This document shows positions 23,703 to 35,211 of a stretch of DNA of 64,000 bases, piece by piece. The stretch's first letter is position 1. The number at the start of each line of letters is the position of its first letter. Made by a program: the position numbers and the translations under genes. Origin of the DNA: Dryas octopetala (lineage: Eukaryota > Streptophyta > Magnoliopsida > Rosales > Rosaceae); the NCBI GenBank assembly GCA_963921425.1, contig OY992840.1, positions 19,198,621-19,262,620 on the forward strand, written 5' to 3'. Below the pieces are notes generated by a model. It worked only from the letters and a program-made list of their open reading frames with translations, had not been told where the DNA came from and ran no database searches.

Positions 23703-25530
23703 TCATGTGGAAGAGTGAAGCTGCAGCAGGTGGTTGGAAGCATTCCACGTATGTAAAACGTTGCCAAAAACATCATAAAATGCGATCTCTGCATGGGTGG
23801 GATTCAAGTGCACAGACATAAAGCCTTGACCATCATAAAAGAAGTTGATTCCTTCTCTGTTCAACCCCTGCATGTCTCCCCTCCATGCCTTGGACCCTGC
23901 TCCACTCGTTAGAAATTGTATTCGGCTGCAACCAGTTTCATCATCACCATCAAATTTATATTTTTTAAGAATTAATTAATATTTAAGGAACACCATCAAA
24001 TTGAAACTATAAATATATTCCAGCTTGATTACCTTTTTGTGTCGCTGATGTGTTCTAGGCAATGATCATGCCCATTCATGTAAAAGTCCACATCATTGGC
24101 CTAACATTTAATCATCAAGGATTTAGAGAATAGGAAGTGTTGCTCAACCCCTTTGCTTTGGCAATAGGGTATAATAATTGGGAATTCCATATTGAAGATG
24201 TCACATATATATATGTAACATATACCTGAAGAAGTGGAAGAAGCTGCCTTATGAGCTCCTCTGTATCACCATGATGCCCCACACTTTTAATTGCATGGTG
24301 GCCAACAACTATCTTCCACTTTGCACTCGACTTTTTCAATGCCAACTCCACATCCTATATATTACAAGTTTACAACCAACAGTCTATTAATTAATAAAGA
24401 TATCATTATATAGCTTCACATTCACTCCAAATTAGAATATATACAAGCATATTAATTTAGATAAGATCCTCTAAAAGGAAATCAAAGAGCCAGCAAATTA
24501 TACCTCCAATAAGGTTGCAATATAGGCCTTGCGAGAGTTAATGCCCCTCCAATCATAAGTATGGTCCTCTGTGTTTGTGAAGTACATATTGACAAAAGGA
24601 GTGGTATCCACAAAGAAAATCTCTGCCAATTCTGGTAAAAATTAAAGTACATAGATTTTAGTTTCATGTACAAAATTAAGCTCAAACTGATCAAGACTAC
24701 CAATTAAGAGCTTACGCTCACCTGCATTGACAATGAAAGACCTTAAGCAAAGCCATCTGCTATCAATTTTCCTGAGGAAGGGGCTCAGTTGAGCCTCTGC
24801 ATCACCCCTGTAATCATGGTTGCCCAACACTGCATGCATGGAAATTGGAAAGTGAATTACAAAACAATTATAGTGCAAGTTAAACACAAATATATTACAA
24901 TTACTACAATTAAATAATAAGTCATCTGAGTATAGGAACTTGCCGCTGTACCACTGCTTTTGCAGGCTCTTTGCTGTATAGATATTGGTAAATGACTCCT
25001 CAAATGCTGTGTCATGTTCACTGGTCAGTCCATTATCATAAAAGTTATCTCCCGTGGAAACCACAAAATCTATGTCAAGTTTCTCTCCAACCTTTCCCAT
25101 CTACAAAAGTAGTCACAAATTTGTTTAGCAAACACATTGGTGATCGGTTCACTAATTAGTGAAACAATCAACAAGTTATACATAAGATCGAGATAGAGAC
25201 AATTATCAATTGTCATGGAATATATACATATTTATACCACAAAATAACCAAATATCATCAATTGTCATGAAATATTGCAAGAAATTAAGCAGCACAATAT
25301 ATATAACAATGAGGACAAGTGGTGGAAGGTAGTTGTGGAACCTGAAAGGCAACTTGAGATTGGTTAAAAGCTCCTCTTCTTCCCCAGTCCCCAAGCACCA
25401 AAAAGCTAAGTGATCCATCTTCTTTGGTGGGGTGTTCAAATCTCTGAAGCTCTGCAGATGTAGTTACCAGACACAGACCAAAGCTAAGGATCAAGAAAAA
25501 GCACAAGGTCGTCCTGGATATTTCAGCCAT
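23703..25530 (-). CDS. Low-molecular-weight purple acid phosphatase, copy 2
   Basis: Seven exons: 25342-25530, 24944-25100, 24722-24829, 24504-24631, 24226-24354, 24033-24100 and 23703-23925, giving 333 residues, the same length as copy 1. The signal peptide is about residues 1-26. Metal motifs are complete: GDWG (Asp48), GDNFY (80-84), GNHD (118-121), GHH (212-214) and GHDH (247-250). Exon lengths 157, 129 and 68 match copy 1 exactly. The 236-base third exon of copy 1 is here split 108 + 128 by an extra intron. The intron after exon 2 starts with GC rather than GT (g|GCAAGT), a known minor donor type. The two copies lie about 570 bp apart in the same orientation. Promoter sites upstream suggest phosphate regulation. 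Confidence 0.95.
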
Positions 25531-26420
25531 ATATGGCTCTTTTGGGGACTAGAAGAGACTAAACTAGATGAATGTTACAAGGTAATGGGTCACAGTCCAC
25601 TGCCCTCTACATATAACAAGTTGGTAAGTAGGAGACAAGCCCAGTTAACCATTACTATAAATATGAAGATGATGGGGATGGTGATGATGATGATTTGAAA
25701 TTAGTTACCAATACTAGTCCTCATTCAGGGTACAAACTACAACGTGGTATGCCAGAAGACTCACCCAGCAACCGATTTGGAAAATTTGTAATTTTTGTTT
25801 TTGGTGCTTAATGATTCTTGACTGTTGGACTTGTTTATAAAATATTAATTAAATTTTGACCGGGTTCGACAGAGACAACAAGAACGGATTGTTTTACAGA
25901 TTATAAAGTAGTGAGCAGCCACAAGACAGTGGACTACAGAACGGGTTTGCAGTGACCCAATTATTCTGCACTACATAATTGATAATCATACATCACAATT
26001 CACAAAGATTCATTCAATAATGAGATGCGAATATGCCAGGGCATAACTCTTCGAACCATTAGAATATTCTGAGCATCCAAACCCCAATATCGGAACCCGG
26101 TTTTCTAAACTCGGACACTCAAGAATATGCCAGGGCATAACGCTTCAGACTTGGACTTATCTAAATTCAGTATAATGCATATATTTTGGGTTGGCCCAAA
26201 GGTGCGTGCCTTCACGAATCACGAGTTTAATTGGCTCATACCTGGAATCATAGCCCAAAACCCATATTGGGCTAGAGTAGGCCTTTATAAATTCAGGACC
26301 GATAAGCCCATAGCCCAATTATTTTCCATAATGCTATTACGTCCAAAAAAAGCATAATTTTATAGTGATGCCAAGAAACATACATCCTCGATCACTTGGA
26401 TACGGTATATCTAAATACAG
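25531..26420. promoter_or_regulatory. Upstream region of PAP copy 2 with P1BS sites
   Basis: GNATATNC (P1BS, the PHR1 binding consensus) occurs at 26029-26036, 26062-26069 and 26123-26130. The outer two sit in a 24-base direct repeat (26029-26052 and 26123-26146, one mismatch). PHR1-type factors switch on phosphate-starvation genes, including PAPs. The distance of 500-600 bp from the start codon is compatible with a promoter role. The remainder is AT-rich. Confidence 0.5.
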
Positions 26421-26616
26421 TACTGCTAGATATACCACATTTTTATACCATAATTTCATACCACCTTATGTGGCAACTTACATGGCATTCATACATTGGA
26501 TACTAAAAAATAAAAATAAAAACTCAAAAAGAAAAAGAAAAATTCTGTCCAATAAAATAATGACACGTGAGATGGTATAAGAATGTGGTATAAGAAATGT
26601 GGTAAGTATAGCATTA
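26421..26616. mobile_element. MITE, family A, copy 1
   Basis: About 196 bp with imperfect terminal inverted repeats of about 30 bp (TGCTA-N-AYWTACCACATTT type). The right end, read inverted, gives AATGCTATACTTACCACATT. Its body matches the copy at 49366-49549 (TTTCATACCA, CATTCATACATTGGA, AAAATAATGACAC). It is nonautonomous with no coding capacity. The superfamily is uncertain: the ends suggest a TA or TAA/TTA target. Confidence 0.7.
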
Positions 26617-26837
26617 TTCATCTAAATATTGTACATATACCTTCTGGTTGCAGTTTAATCATGTCATACATAATCTTATTCTGTGTGGGGTCAATTTTTG
26701 TCTTTTCTTGTTCCACTAATTGCTTGAAATAATGTCTTTCTTCTTTGTGCTCTATCCAAATTCGAACGAATATTCGTGGAAAAAGAATTTATCACGTGTG
26801 TTTGATTCTTAATTAATTAACAAGTAAAACTCAAGAG

Positions 26838-27051
26838 TCCTCGATCAGTAGATACCAGTTGGCTGAATTAAGGTAATGTACCAGATATACCATTTGAAAG
26901 AAGAAATTACGCTTCTCTCCTTTATTTGTTTTTATATGATAACCTTAATTAGTATACCATAATCACACTTTGTACTGTGCAGCTGGCTGTGATTGAGAAT
27001 CTTTGCCCTGAAACTGTGGAGGAAGCTAAGGCAATTGTACCTTCTCTCAAG
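26838..27051 (+). pseudogene. Two-exon remnant of RNA polymerase II subunit RPB4
   Basis: 26983-27051 translates to LAVIENLCPETVEEAKAIVPSLK split by splice-like borders (GTGCAG before, AAG/GTATAT after). The core LCPETVEEA is characteristic of the NRPB4 C-terminal half. Just upstream, 26844-26872 reads ISRYQLAEL and ends AG/GTAATG, matching the preceding family block (SRHQLTEFE). As written the two pieces do not join in phase, consistent with a small indel. No other exons are found around it. Because the intron is kept, this is a DNA-level fragment and not a retrocopy. Confidence 0.65.
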
Positions 27052-28899
27052 GTATATATTTTCTTTCAAGCACACTGTTTGTTTAATTAGAGTTCTTGGT
27101 TCTAATATATATTTGTGATTTTAAAGAATAGATATAATACTTTACAATGTACATTAGTTGTTGCTGCAATACATGCCAAGTAATGTCTGTCATCTTAAGG
27201 TATGATGTGAGCATGTATATATATGCAGTTGTGTTCAAAACCCTATATTTCTTAAATTTCAAATTAATTTTATAACTAGAGAACAGACATGCATGCATAC
27301 AGTTGTCATTAAAAAGTTCCTAACAAGGAAATTAAAAATTTATGTCTCAGCAATATTGCATAATTGCATTGCACTTGTGTTAGGTAATGCATGCATGCAG
27401 TTTGCCCTACCATATGAGATATCGCTTTCAATTAAATGATATATAGTAGCAAGCAAGCCAACAGCAAGCAGGCATGTGCTTGTATTGTAGGCCTCAAACA
27501 CAAAGTTTGGTGTGTGAAATGTTTGAATGACCTATTGATGAACAAAAAGTTTGAGTGAAATGCTAATTATAAGCATATATATATATGTGTTTTCATCTTC
27601 TCTCTTGGTTGAATAAAATGCTTATTAATTTCTTTATGTCAAACTAAGTCTTTCTTCAAATCTCAATCCTAATTAATTAATCAAATATATAGCATAAAAC
27701 ATGATTGATAGTTTGGGGTTTAAGAACCTGGGCCTTGTTAGGCCATATATGTCTGGTCCAATGGTCTTGGCCCAGTGCTTTGGCAGGCTGGGCCACTTTA
27801 GGCGTCCATTAGATCCAATTTGGACCGAGTCTAGGTCATAGGATGAATCCAAGCAAGTTTTTCTTATTTAGCATTTTTTTTAAAAACTTCATTGAACCAA
27901 ATCAAAGAATTGATTAAGAAATCATGCACTCGGTGCATGATTCATTTTTTAATGGTAAAACACTAACAAAGATGTTTATGGAATCTCGAAGTCCTAATCT
28001 TCATAGTTTAGTAGTTTTTTCTCAATTCTTGTCTCTTGGTATTAATTAGAGCAAGATTCAAGAAAGGAACTTTTTGTCTTGTTAATTTGAGTCTAGAGTG
28101 CAGATCGAACAAGAACAATAGAACATGCATATGTATTAATTGGTCAAAAAAAAGAACATGCATATGTATTAATTATTCTGTCAAACCATACTGGTATTCT
28201 GTTATAATATATTAAACATATATGGTGCAATCTGAAAATTTGAAGTACCAATTAAGTGGAGCATATTTATTTAAACCAAGTCTACCATATATATTTAAGA
28301 CTTGAAGCACTTATTATGGAGTGTACATTAACATTTAAAAGGCATGGTGTGATGGTGTATGTAATGCAGGTAGGGGTGGTGGTTCCATCCACTTTCCCGA
28401 ATTAGTCCGGAATTCAAACCTGACCTGACAGAATTAATGTTTATAAAATGTGTGCAAGAAAAACAAGTGGACTGTGGACCAGCAAATAACGTAAATGTAC
28501 GTTTTATGAATTAGTTTTGCGTACCATAATGTAACAAAATAAATTAATTTGGTTACGTGACAAGAACAGAATACAAGAAGGAGTTAATTTCATATATGGT
28601 GTCAGGTGAGCAATAAAGTGATGAGAAGAAAGCACAAGGGATTGAAAGACTAGACTCTAGATATGAAGAAGAAGAAGCCAATTAAGAAGGAATTGATCCA
28701 TTTTCGATCCAGTTGGCTTCTCCAATTGATCGATCCAAGCTAGTGTTGATGAATAATGAATGAATTTTGGGGTTATATATTAACATATATATTATAGGCC
28801 ATGCAGCAAAGGAAGGTCTACATCTTAATGTCTCGGTATTCCATGTGATGTGAAAGCTCAGTGACATCCAGTTTATGCTCGATCATCAACTCTCTTAGT

Positions 28900-28933
<34 letters not shown>

Positions 28934-31454
28934 TGGTTGATTGAATTATGAGCAAGGCAAACACAAGCCATGGGGTGGAGCGGTGGTTCATATTTGATTG
29001 CATTGCCTCGGGGTATGAATTGGAAAAAGGAACAAAAAGTCAAAAGAACTCAAATCCCAAACAAAGTTTCAAAGGCAAAGGCAAAAGCTCCAGCAATTTC
29101 ACCATAAAAGCAAGACATGCATATATAGGATGATAGTCTTAGGCCTGTGGCCCTGCCTAGGAGTACTGGCTAGGCTGCTAATTAACCCTTCTTTTTTTGT
29201 TGTCAAAAAGATGTTGGAATTGTTGACGATAAAGTTATTGTTGTTGTTTCTCTCTCCTCGATCCTGCTCCTCATTCATTCAATCATAAAGCAATCGATTG
29301 CAAAATCATTTCTCATGCATCCACCTTTTTCTTTCTTTTCCTTTGTATCCTGTGCCAGCCACTAATGCAATGCTACTGCTACTGCTACTGCTACTATTGC
29401 CTTGGAATTGACCCCTCCCGACTATGCCATTTTAATTCCCAATAATATTACTATTATATAATTAAATAAATTGGACTTTGCTCACACTAGTTCTGCTCGG
29501 CCCCCCACTTATTGAGTCAATTGAGCTAGTAGAGCATAGAAAGTGATGCACACCACCCCACCCCACTCCAGCAATTTAATTACTCAGGATAATAGCGTCA
29601 TTGTGACTTGTACTCTTGTAGACTGAGCTACCTATATACCTAGCTAACTTGATTGAACTGTGTTGTAGCCTGTAGGATATAGAAACAAATTAAGACATTA
29701 TATATATAGTACTTCAATGTAAACTACCCGATCAAAAACTCCATGTATATATATCTGGCATGGGTTAATTTCACCTTGATGTTTAATCGGGTAATGGCTA
29801 TATATATATATATGTGGATCGATGTGCATGTTTTTCTTAACTTTGGTATATTTAACTAGACGAATGTTTGGCCAAAAAAAAAAAAAAAACTAGACGAATG
29901 AAGCACATATAAAGAAAAAAGGCAGAAAGGTACGTACCGGGCCTATTGGGATTTTAATTGAGTGAACTGTGGAGTGTTGCAATCGCAATAACCTTAACTC
30001 TATTACTGGCCTGGCAGTCTGACGTCACTACTGCATAATTAATCAAAAACAAGGTAGCTAGCTTGTGTTCAAGTATATATACAAAACAAAGCTAGCTATT
30101 AAAGTAGAAACAGACATTTATATATATAAATATGCCAAGATGAAGCTTGGAATTGACACTAATTAACGCTGTTGTAGTTTTGCTCAAAATTGGCTTGCTT
30201 GCAGCTTTGTGTGTTGTCAACACCAGCTTTCCTTTTTCTGTTGCTGCATGCCATTCATTTATTCATTCATGTGTGTATATATATGTCAACTTGAATTAAG
30301 GAGTACGTACGTACCAATTAATTTATCTTCAGGCACAGTAGAATGGATGGATCGTTGCAGGCGCAATTCCTGGAGCTTCTACATATTTGAATTTAATTTA
30401 ATTTACTCTTGCTGCTGCTGCTGTTACTTGAGGACTCATCAGGAGATGGAGGTCTTACTTGCATATTTATATTAAAGTGTTTAAATATCTAATACTATCA
30501 CTAATTAAGGGCTCTAGCTTATTATTTTATAAGAGGCCCTGCTGTCTCCCTCCGTACAAATTAGTTCAGTATAATTTGACCTGTTCAATGCATATGTCGA
30601 ATTTATATCGATACACATATACATTGTAAGTCGTATTACCATACATAAAAAATCCCACCAAACTACAATTCAGTGCTTAGATATTCTTAACCACCCTTTT
30701 ACAGATGCCTTTTTTATTTGTATTAATTAAGTACTAGAAAGTGACACTACTCTTTATGTATATGTTTTATTTTCTTTTTTGTTCCTCGTGGCTGGTCAGA
30801 GGCCCATCGGCTTTGTATCTAGCTACCTGTAGGCAGTAGGCAACCACGTACACCAGGTCTACAAATTCAATTCAAACCTTCCTCATCGACCCAGTACCCT
30901 GCCCTAGTCACCAAGGCAAAATTCAATTCAAGATTCTTAATTCAAATCAGACACTCTTTATTTATTTATTTATAGATATATATAATTAAATAATTTCGAT
31001 ATAAGTTTAAAATAAATATAAACACAATATGAACTTCAAAATATCAGTAGAAGATCGATAGCTAGCTCTATCAGCTCGTGGGAAATTCTATAGGAAAATG
31101 TTTAATGCCCAAACTTTTTTCTAGACTTTTCTTTCTCAATCTACATGTCATTAATTTATTAATTTGATATAGTTTATCTTTTATATCTTATTTTTTTAAA
31201 GAGTTCAATATATAAATGTCATGATGTAATTTGTTGAGAGAAAATGTGTAAGGCAAATAAAATCTTCTAATTCAATTCTATTCAATGTTACTCAAGAGAG
31301 GGAAGTATGCGCCATCTATTTATGAATTAATTAGCATGAATCTTATAAGCAAAAAAAAAAAAAACATAAATTTTTTATATGCGACTGTTCATTGTTATGA
31401 AATTTCACTTTGAATTCCAGTTTGCATTAAGACGTGAGCTCTATATGTTTCTAT
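27052..31454. other. Gene-poor AT-rich region
   Basis: No gene with family support in about 4.4 kb. There are many TA-rich and A/T homopolymer stretches, a TG repeat at 28903-28932 and short open frames of biased composition. Further exons of the RPB4 fragment were looked for and not seen. Confidence 0.5.
28903..28932. repeat. (TG)n microsatellite
   Basis: About 15 TG units in the spacer. Confidence 0.95.
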
Positions 31455-31846
31455 ATATACATAGGGAAAAATTTTCAAAAAGGACACGTACTTTGGGGTC
31501 AATCTTAGTTTAGGACACCAGTTTGGGTTTGTGTTAGTTTAGGACATATAGTTTGGGTTTGTATCAGTTTGGGCTTTTCCGTCACCTCTGTCAAATCCTC
31601 CGTTAAAAACAGACCACGTGACTTGCACCTGACTTATTTTAAAGGGCAAAATTGTCACTCCCTAAACCCTAAGACAGATCCAACTGCAAGCATCTACCCC
31701 GTTCGTCTTCCCGCCATAGAACATTGAATCCCTCCAATTTTCTGGGATTTCCCCCTAAAATCTGACCTTAAGTCTGTATAAAAACACAAAATTCTGCTCA
31801 TTTGAGAATAAAATAGAGGTTTTGGGTTTTGAATAACATACTTGCG

Positions 31847-32145
31847 ATGATGAAACCGGTGGGTCGGAGGTACTGCTATTGTGGTTTTCCAGCTGCAAGG
31901 GTCACGGCTTGGACTGATGCAAACCCTGGTAGAAGATTCGATGGCTGTTCCAGGGTAGGGTGTATAAAAGCTCTGTGTTTGTTTGATTTTCGTTACACAT
32001 GTAGATTAATATGGGTTGTTTAGGTAAGTAATTTATGTTTTAATTTGCAGAAACCCAGGGAGGATGTGATTTTTTCAGATGGGTTGATCCTCCCATGTGT
32101 GCAAGGTCAAGGCAAGTGATACCTGGATTGCTAAGGAAACAAAGT
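31847..32145 (+). pseudogene. Captured GRF zinc-finger gene piece
   Basis: 31847-31953 encodes MMKPVGRRYCYCGFPAARV followed by TAWTDANPGRRFDGCSR, the first half of a GRF zinc finger (CxCG ... NPGRRF.GC). After an intron-like gap ending TTTGCAG, 32051-32145 carries the second half, GCDFFRWVDPPMCARS and VIPGLLRKQS. The two parts do not join in one frame with the donors I can see, so this is probably a decayed or partial capture. The stretch 31691-31846 before it looks like the leader of the source gene. Confidence 0.7.
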
Positions 32146-32834
32146 TTGCTGGAGACACAGGTTGCTGGAGACACAGTTTTTGTATTTATCAATGTAGACT
32201 CCAATTTCAACATCCCCAACACTCTCCCAACTGTGTGGGTCAAAAACTCCGAACCCGCCGCGTACTTATCGTGCTCAGCGCAGCTCAACTCCACCATATC
32301 AAACCCTTCCCTCTCAAAAATGTTCAAGAACTTGTCGCACCACGAAGCCCCCAACCCCCCGGACCCAATTCGGGCCTTTTTGTACACAAACAAAAACCCA
32401 TTCGACCCGTTTTCACAGCTGTCGGGTCCGAACATCGGGTGGGCACAAACGACATCGAAATAGCTAGGCAAGCACTTGAGTAATAACGCTTTCGAAAACT
32501 CTTTGACGGGAAGTGCGTCGACGAACAACGTGTCGCGCGTGAGGAGGTGAAGAGGCAGCGATTTGAGTACGGCTTCGGCTGAGGTTACGGAGGTGCAGAG
32601 CAAAACGACTTGTGGGTTTTGGTCGAAGAGGTCGTGTGGGTCGGAGAAGAAGGAAACGGCCAGGTCTTGTGCCGTTTTGGAGTGGTCACAGTCGCATTGA
32701 GAATGGGTGAGAACGGTGTGGCCTTGGTTGACGAGGGTCTTGGCGAGGAGTTGGCCCAAGTTGCTGGAGCCAATGATGGCGATTTTGAGCATTTGGGTTG
32801 TGGAGGTTGAAAGAGGAGCTCTTCCAAGTTCCAA
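32040..32834 (-). CDS. Arogenate dehydrogenase N-terminal domain captured in the Pack-MULE
   Basis: An open frame of 264 codons. From MLKIAIIGSSNLGQLLAKTL at 32792 down to ESTLINTK at 32178 it matches plant arogenate dehydrogenase (TyrA family, last step of tyrosine synthesis). Family blocks are VVLLCTSV, LFVDALPVKEF, AHPMFGPDS, FEREGFDMVELSCAEHDKYAAGS and THTVGRVL. The usual GxGxxG nucleotide-binding loop is altered to GSSNLG. The match stops after INTK, where the family continues GYETLL, apparently an exon edge. The frame then runs 46 codons through the antisense of the zinc-finger piece to a stop at 32040. The catalytic C-terminal half is missing, so activity is unlikely. Confidence 0.75.
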   Translation of the reverse strand: MELGRAPLSTSTTQMLKIAIIGSSNLGQLLAKTLVNQGHTVLTHSQCDCDHSKTAQDLAVSFFSDPHDLFDQNPQVVLLCTSVTSAEAVLKSLPLHLLTRDTLFVDALPVKEFSKALLLKCLPSYFDVVCAHPMFGPDSCENGSNGFLFVYKKARIGSGGLGASWCDKFLNIFEREGFDMVELSCAEHDKYAAGSEFLTHTVGRVLGMLKLESTLINTKTVSPATCVSSKLCFLSNPGITCLDLAHMGGSTHLKKSHPPWVSAN

Positions 32835-35186
32835 CCCTAACCAGCGAACACTTTTGCGCGATCAGATTGAATTCTAAATCATTAAACTGAATTCCCTTTT
32901 GTTTAAAGTTAATCTTGCAGTTGGATCTGTCTTAGGGTTTAGGGAGTGACAATTTTGCCCTTTAAAATAAGTCAGGTGCAAGTCACGTGGTCTGTTTTTA
33001 ACGGAGGATTTGACAGAGGTGACGGAAAAGCCCAAACTGATACAAACTCAAACTATATGTCCTAAACTAACACAAACCCAAACTGATGTCCTAAACTAAG
33101 ATTGACCCCAAAATACGTGTCCTTTTTTTAAATTTTTCCCATATACATATATACATATTATATGTGAATCTAGTATTAGACCCAGCTTACATTGCCGACA
33201 TGGTTAGACATACATTTTGTTTTTATAGATATATACAGATCTACTGTATACATGATGGGATGCAACAACCGAAGGATTAAATGAGTGCCAAACAAACTTG
33301 GTCAGAAGGTCACTTATTTTTGTTTGTAAAAATATATAGATGTACTATTTATGTAATGTAATGTAGGCAGTAAGGATTAGTCCGTATATTTTGACTCTAC
33401 CGTCATTAAATGGGTAGGCAGGTAATGCAGTAATAATTAAATAGATCCACAATAATAATTAATAAAGATGATACAAATTAAGTAATTGAGAATATATATA
33501 CTATATAGAGGTAGTAAATTAGAAATAGGTAGGACTGCCTAAATTTGTAATGTGAGTTTCCATCCAAAAGGAATATAATCAGTTAGCTACAGCAAGTTGC
33601 CTCATCTAATCCTTTCTTTTTGTCCTGTCCAAAGTCTAAAATTAATTCTCATTGCCCAAATAAATATTTATAATTAGTACTTTTCTAATTATATCTATGT
33701 CTACTGGTAGCCATACATGAGGGTTTAATTAATCCTTGTATTAGTGAGTACGTAATAATTCTGATCAGAATTGATATCGATTTAGGAATTGTTGTTCGTT
33801 GTGAATGCGATATTATAATTCTATTAATTAATTATTCATATTGAAATATGTGAAAGTAACAAAAAGTTTTCATCAGCATTAAATGCATTTAATCTTTTTT
33901 ACTTTTTCAATGTAATATACATGCCTGAGCTAGCGAGCTCAACTAATTGAGTAGTTAATTAATTGGTTAAAATTAAGACATGGGCATATATAGGGCCTAG
34001 TAACTCGTTGTGACCACGAAAGTGTTGAAGTCGAGGACAAATGTTTAATTAAATCTACGTCTGGGGAGTGGATTAAACAGTGAGCATTAGAAAAATGATC
34101 AAGTACGTAGTTGCTGGGTCCGCTGTAGTGCAGGTAAAAGATGGATCGAAGGAGCTAGAGAAGATTTATATAATTATATATATATGTGAGGGTGTGTGTG
34201 TGTGTGATATAGGTTAGTTTAATAATTAAGTAGTACGTAGGTAGTGATTTGGCCTAGGTTTTCGAAACTGATTAAGATTGATTGTCGTATGAGTCAATGA
34301 GGGTCATGTGGGGATGACATAATATACGCAAAACATATGGTAGCCAGACAAACTTGCTGGCCGGAGGATTAGAAGGGAATATTTGGGAGGATGAAGAGGA
34401 ATAAAAGAAAGAACCCAACAAAGGTATAATGTGGAATTTTGAAATCATAAGGTTTATACGATGACTACAACTATTTGTATGATTTTATGAAAGCAAAAAA
34501 ACAAACAACACTTTTGTTTAGAGGAGGGAGGTCTCTCAGACTCTCACCAAAATTTAGGTCAATGGGTCCACCTAATTAATCAATATTTCTTGACTATTAC
34601 ACCCACCCAGACCCAGTTCATTCATAATATCATTCATTTGCCAAGATATGCTAACAATGACCTCACCTCCATAACATTATTGGCATTCTAATTCTAATAT
34701 ACCTTTTGTGATGGGAAAGGTGATTGATTTAGCTAGCACCGACACGTGCCACAAGGATGGCCAAGCAAAATTTACCAATAATGTGTTCAATTAATATTAA
34801 GCTGATTGATTAATTAGTTATTTAAAAGGAAGCTAGCTTGCACGTGGATACATATATATGTGGGATATATACCATGGAATAATTTTGTGTATGCCTGTTG
34901 TGCAGCTCTTTTGCTAATTGTTTTATTCTGTTTTTTGCAGCTTTCTTTTGGTTGGATAAAATTTTGCATCCATAAATGGTGAAACAATTAAAACAACTTC
35001 AATTTGTCCTTATTATATATACATCTCCCATGTCCTTGGTTTTGCATGAAATAGTTATTAATCTCTGGTTCAAAGTCACAGCCATGTATACTTGCAGACG
35101 TTGATTAATTAAATTACCATATATTGCATATTTGCATCAGACAATGGTAAATTAAGCAAATTAATTAATTCTATATAGATGGCATC

Positions 35187-35211
35187 ATATATATATATAT
35201 ATATATATATA
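35187..35211. repeat. (AT)n microsatellite
   Basis: About 12 AT units. Confidence 0.95.

Larger units (their letters stand above)
31455..33149. mobile_element. Pack-MULE with 227-bp inverted ends and 9-bp target duplication
   Basis: The element spans 31464-33140 (1677 bp). Its terminal inverted repeats are 31464-31690 and 32914-33140, each 227 bp, with 5 mismatches by my alignment (about 98% identity). The ends begin GGGAAAAATTT. The flanking target duplication ATATACATA is perfect at 31455-31463 and 33141-33149. Long inverted ends plus a 9-bp duplication define a Mutator-like element. It has no transposase. Instead it carries two host gene pieces: a GRF zinc-finger piece (plus strand, 31847-31953 and 32051-32145) and an arogenate dehydrogenase piece (minus strand, 32178-32834). 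High end identity suggests a fairly recent insertion. Confidence 0.93.

Noticed and set aside
26127-26357. 76-residue frame overlapping the P1BS repeat
   Set aside because: No family resemblance; its start lies inside the direct repeat.
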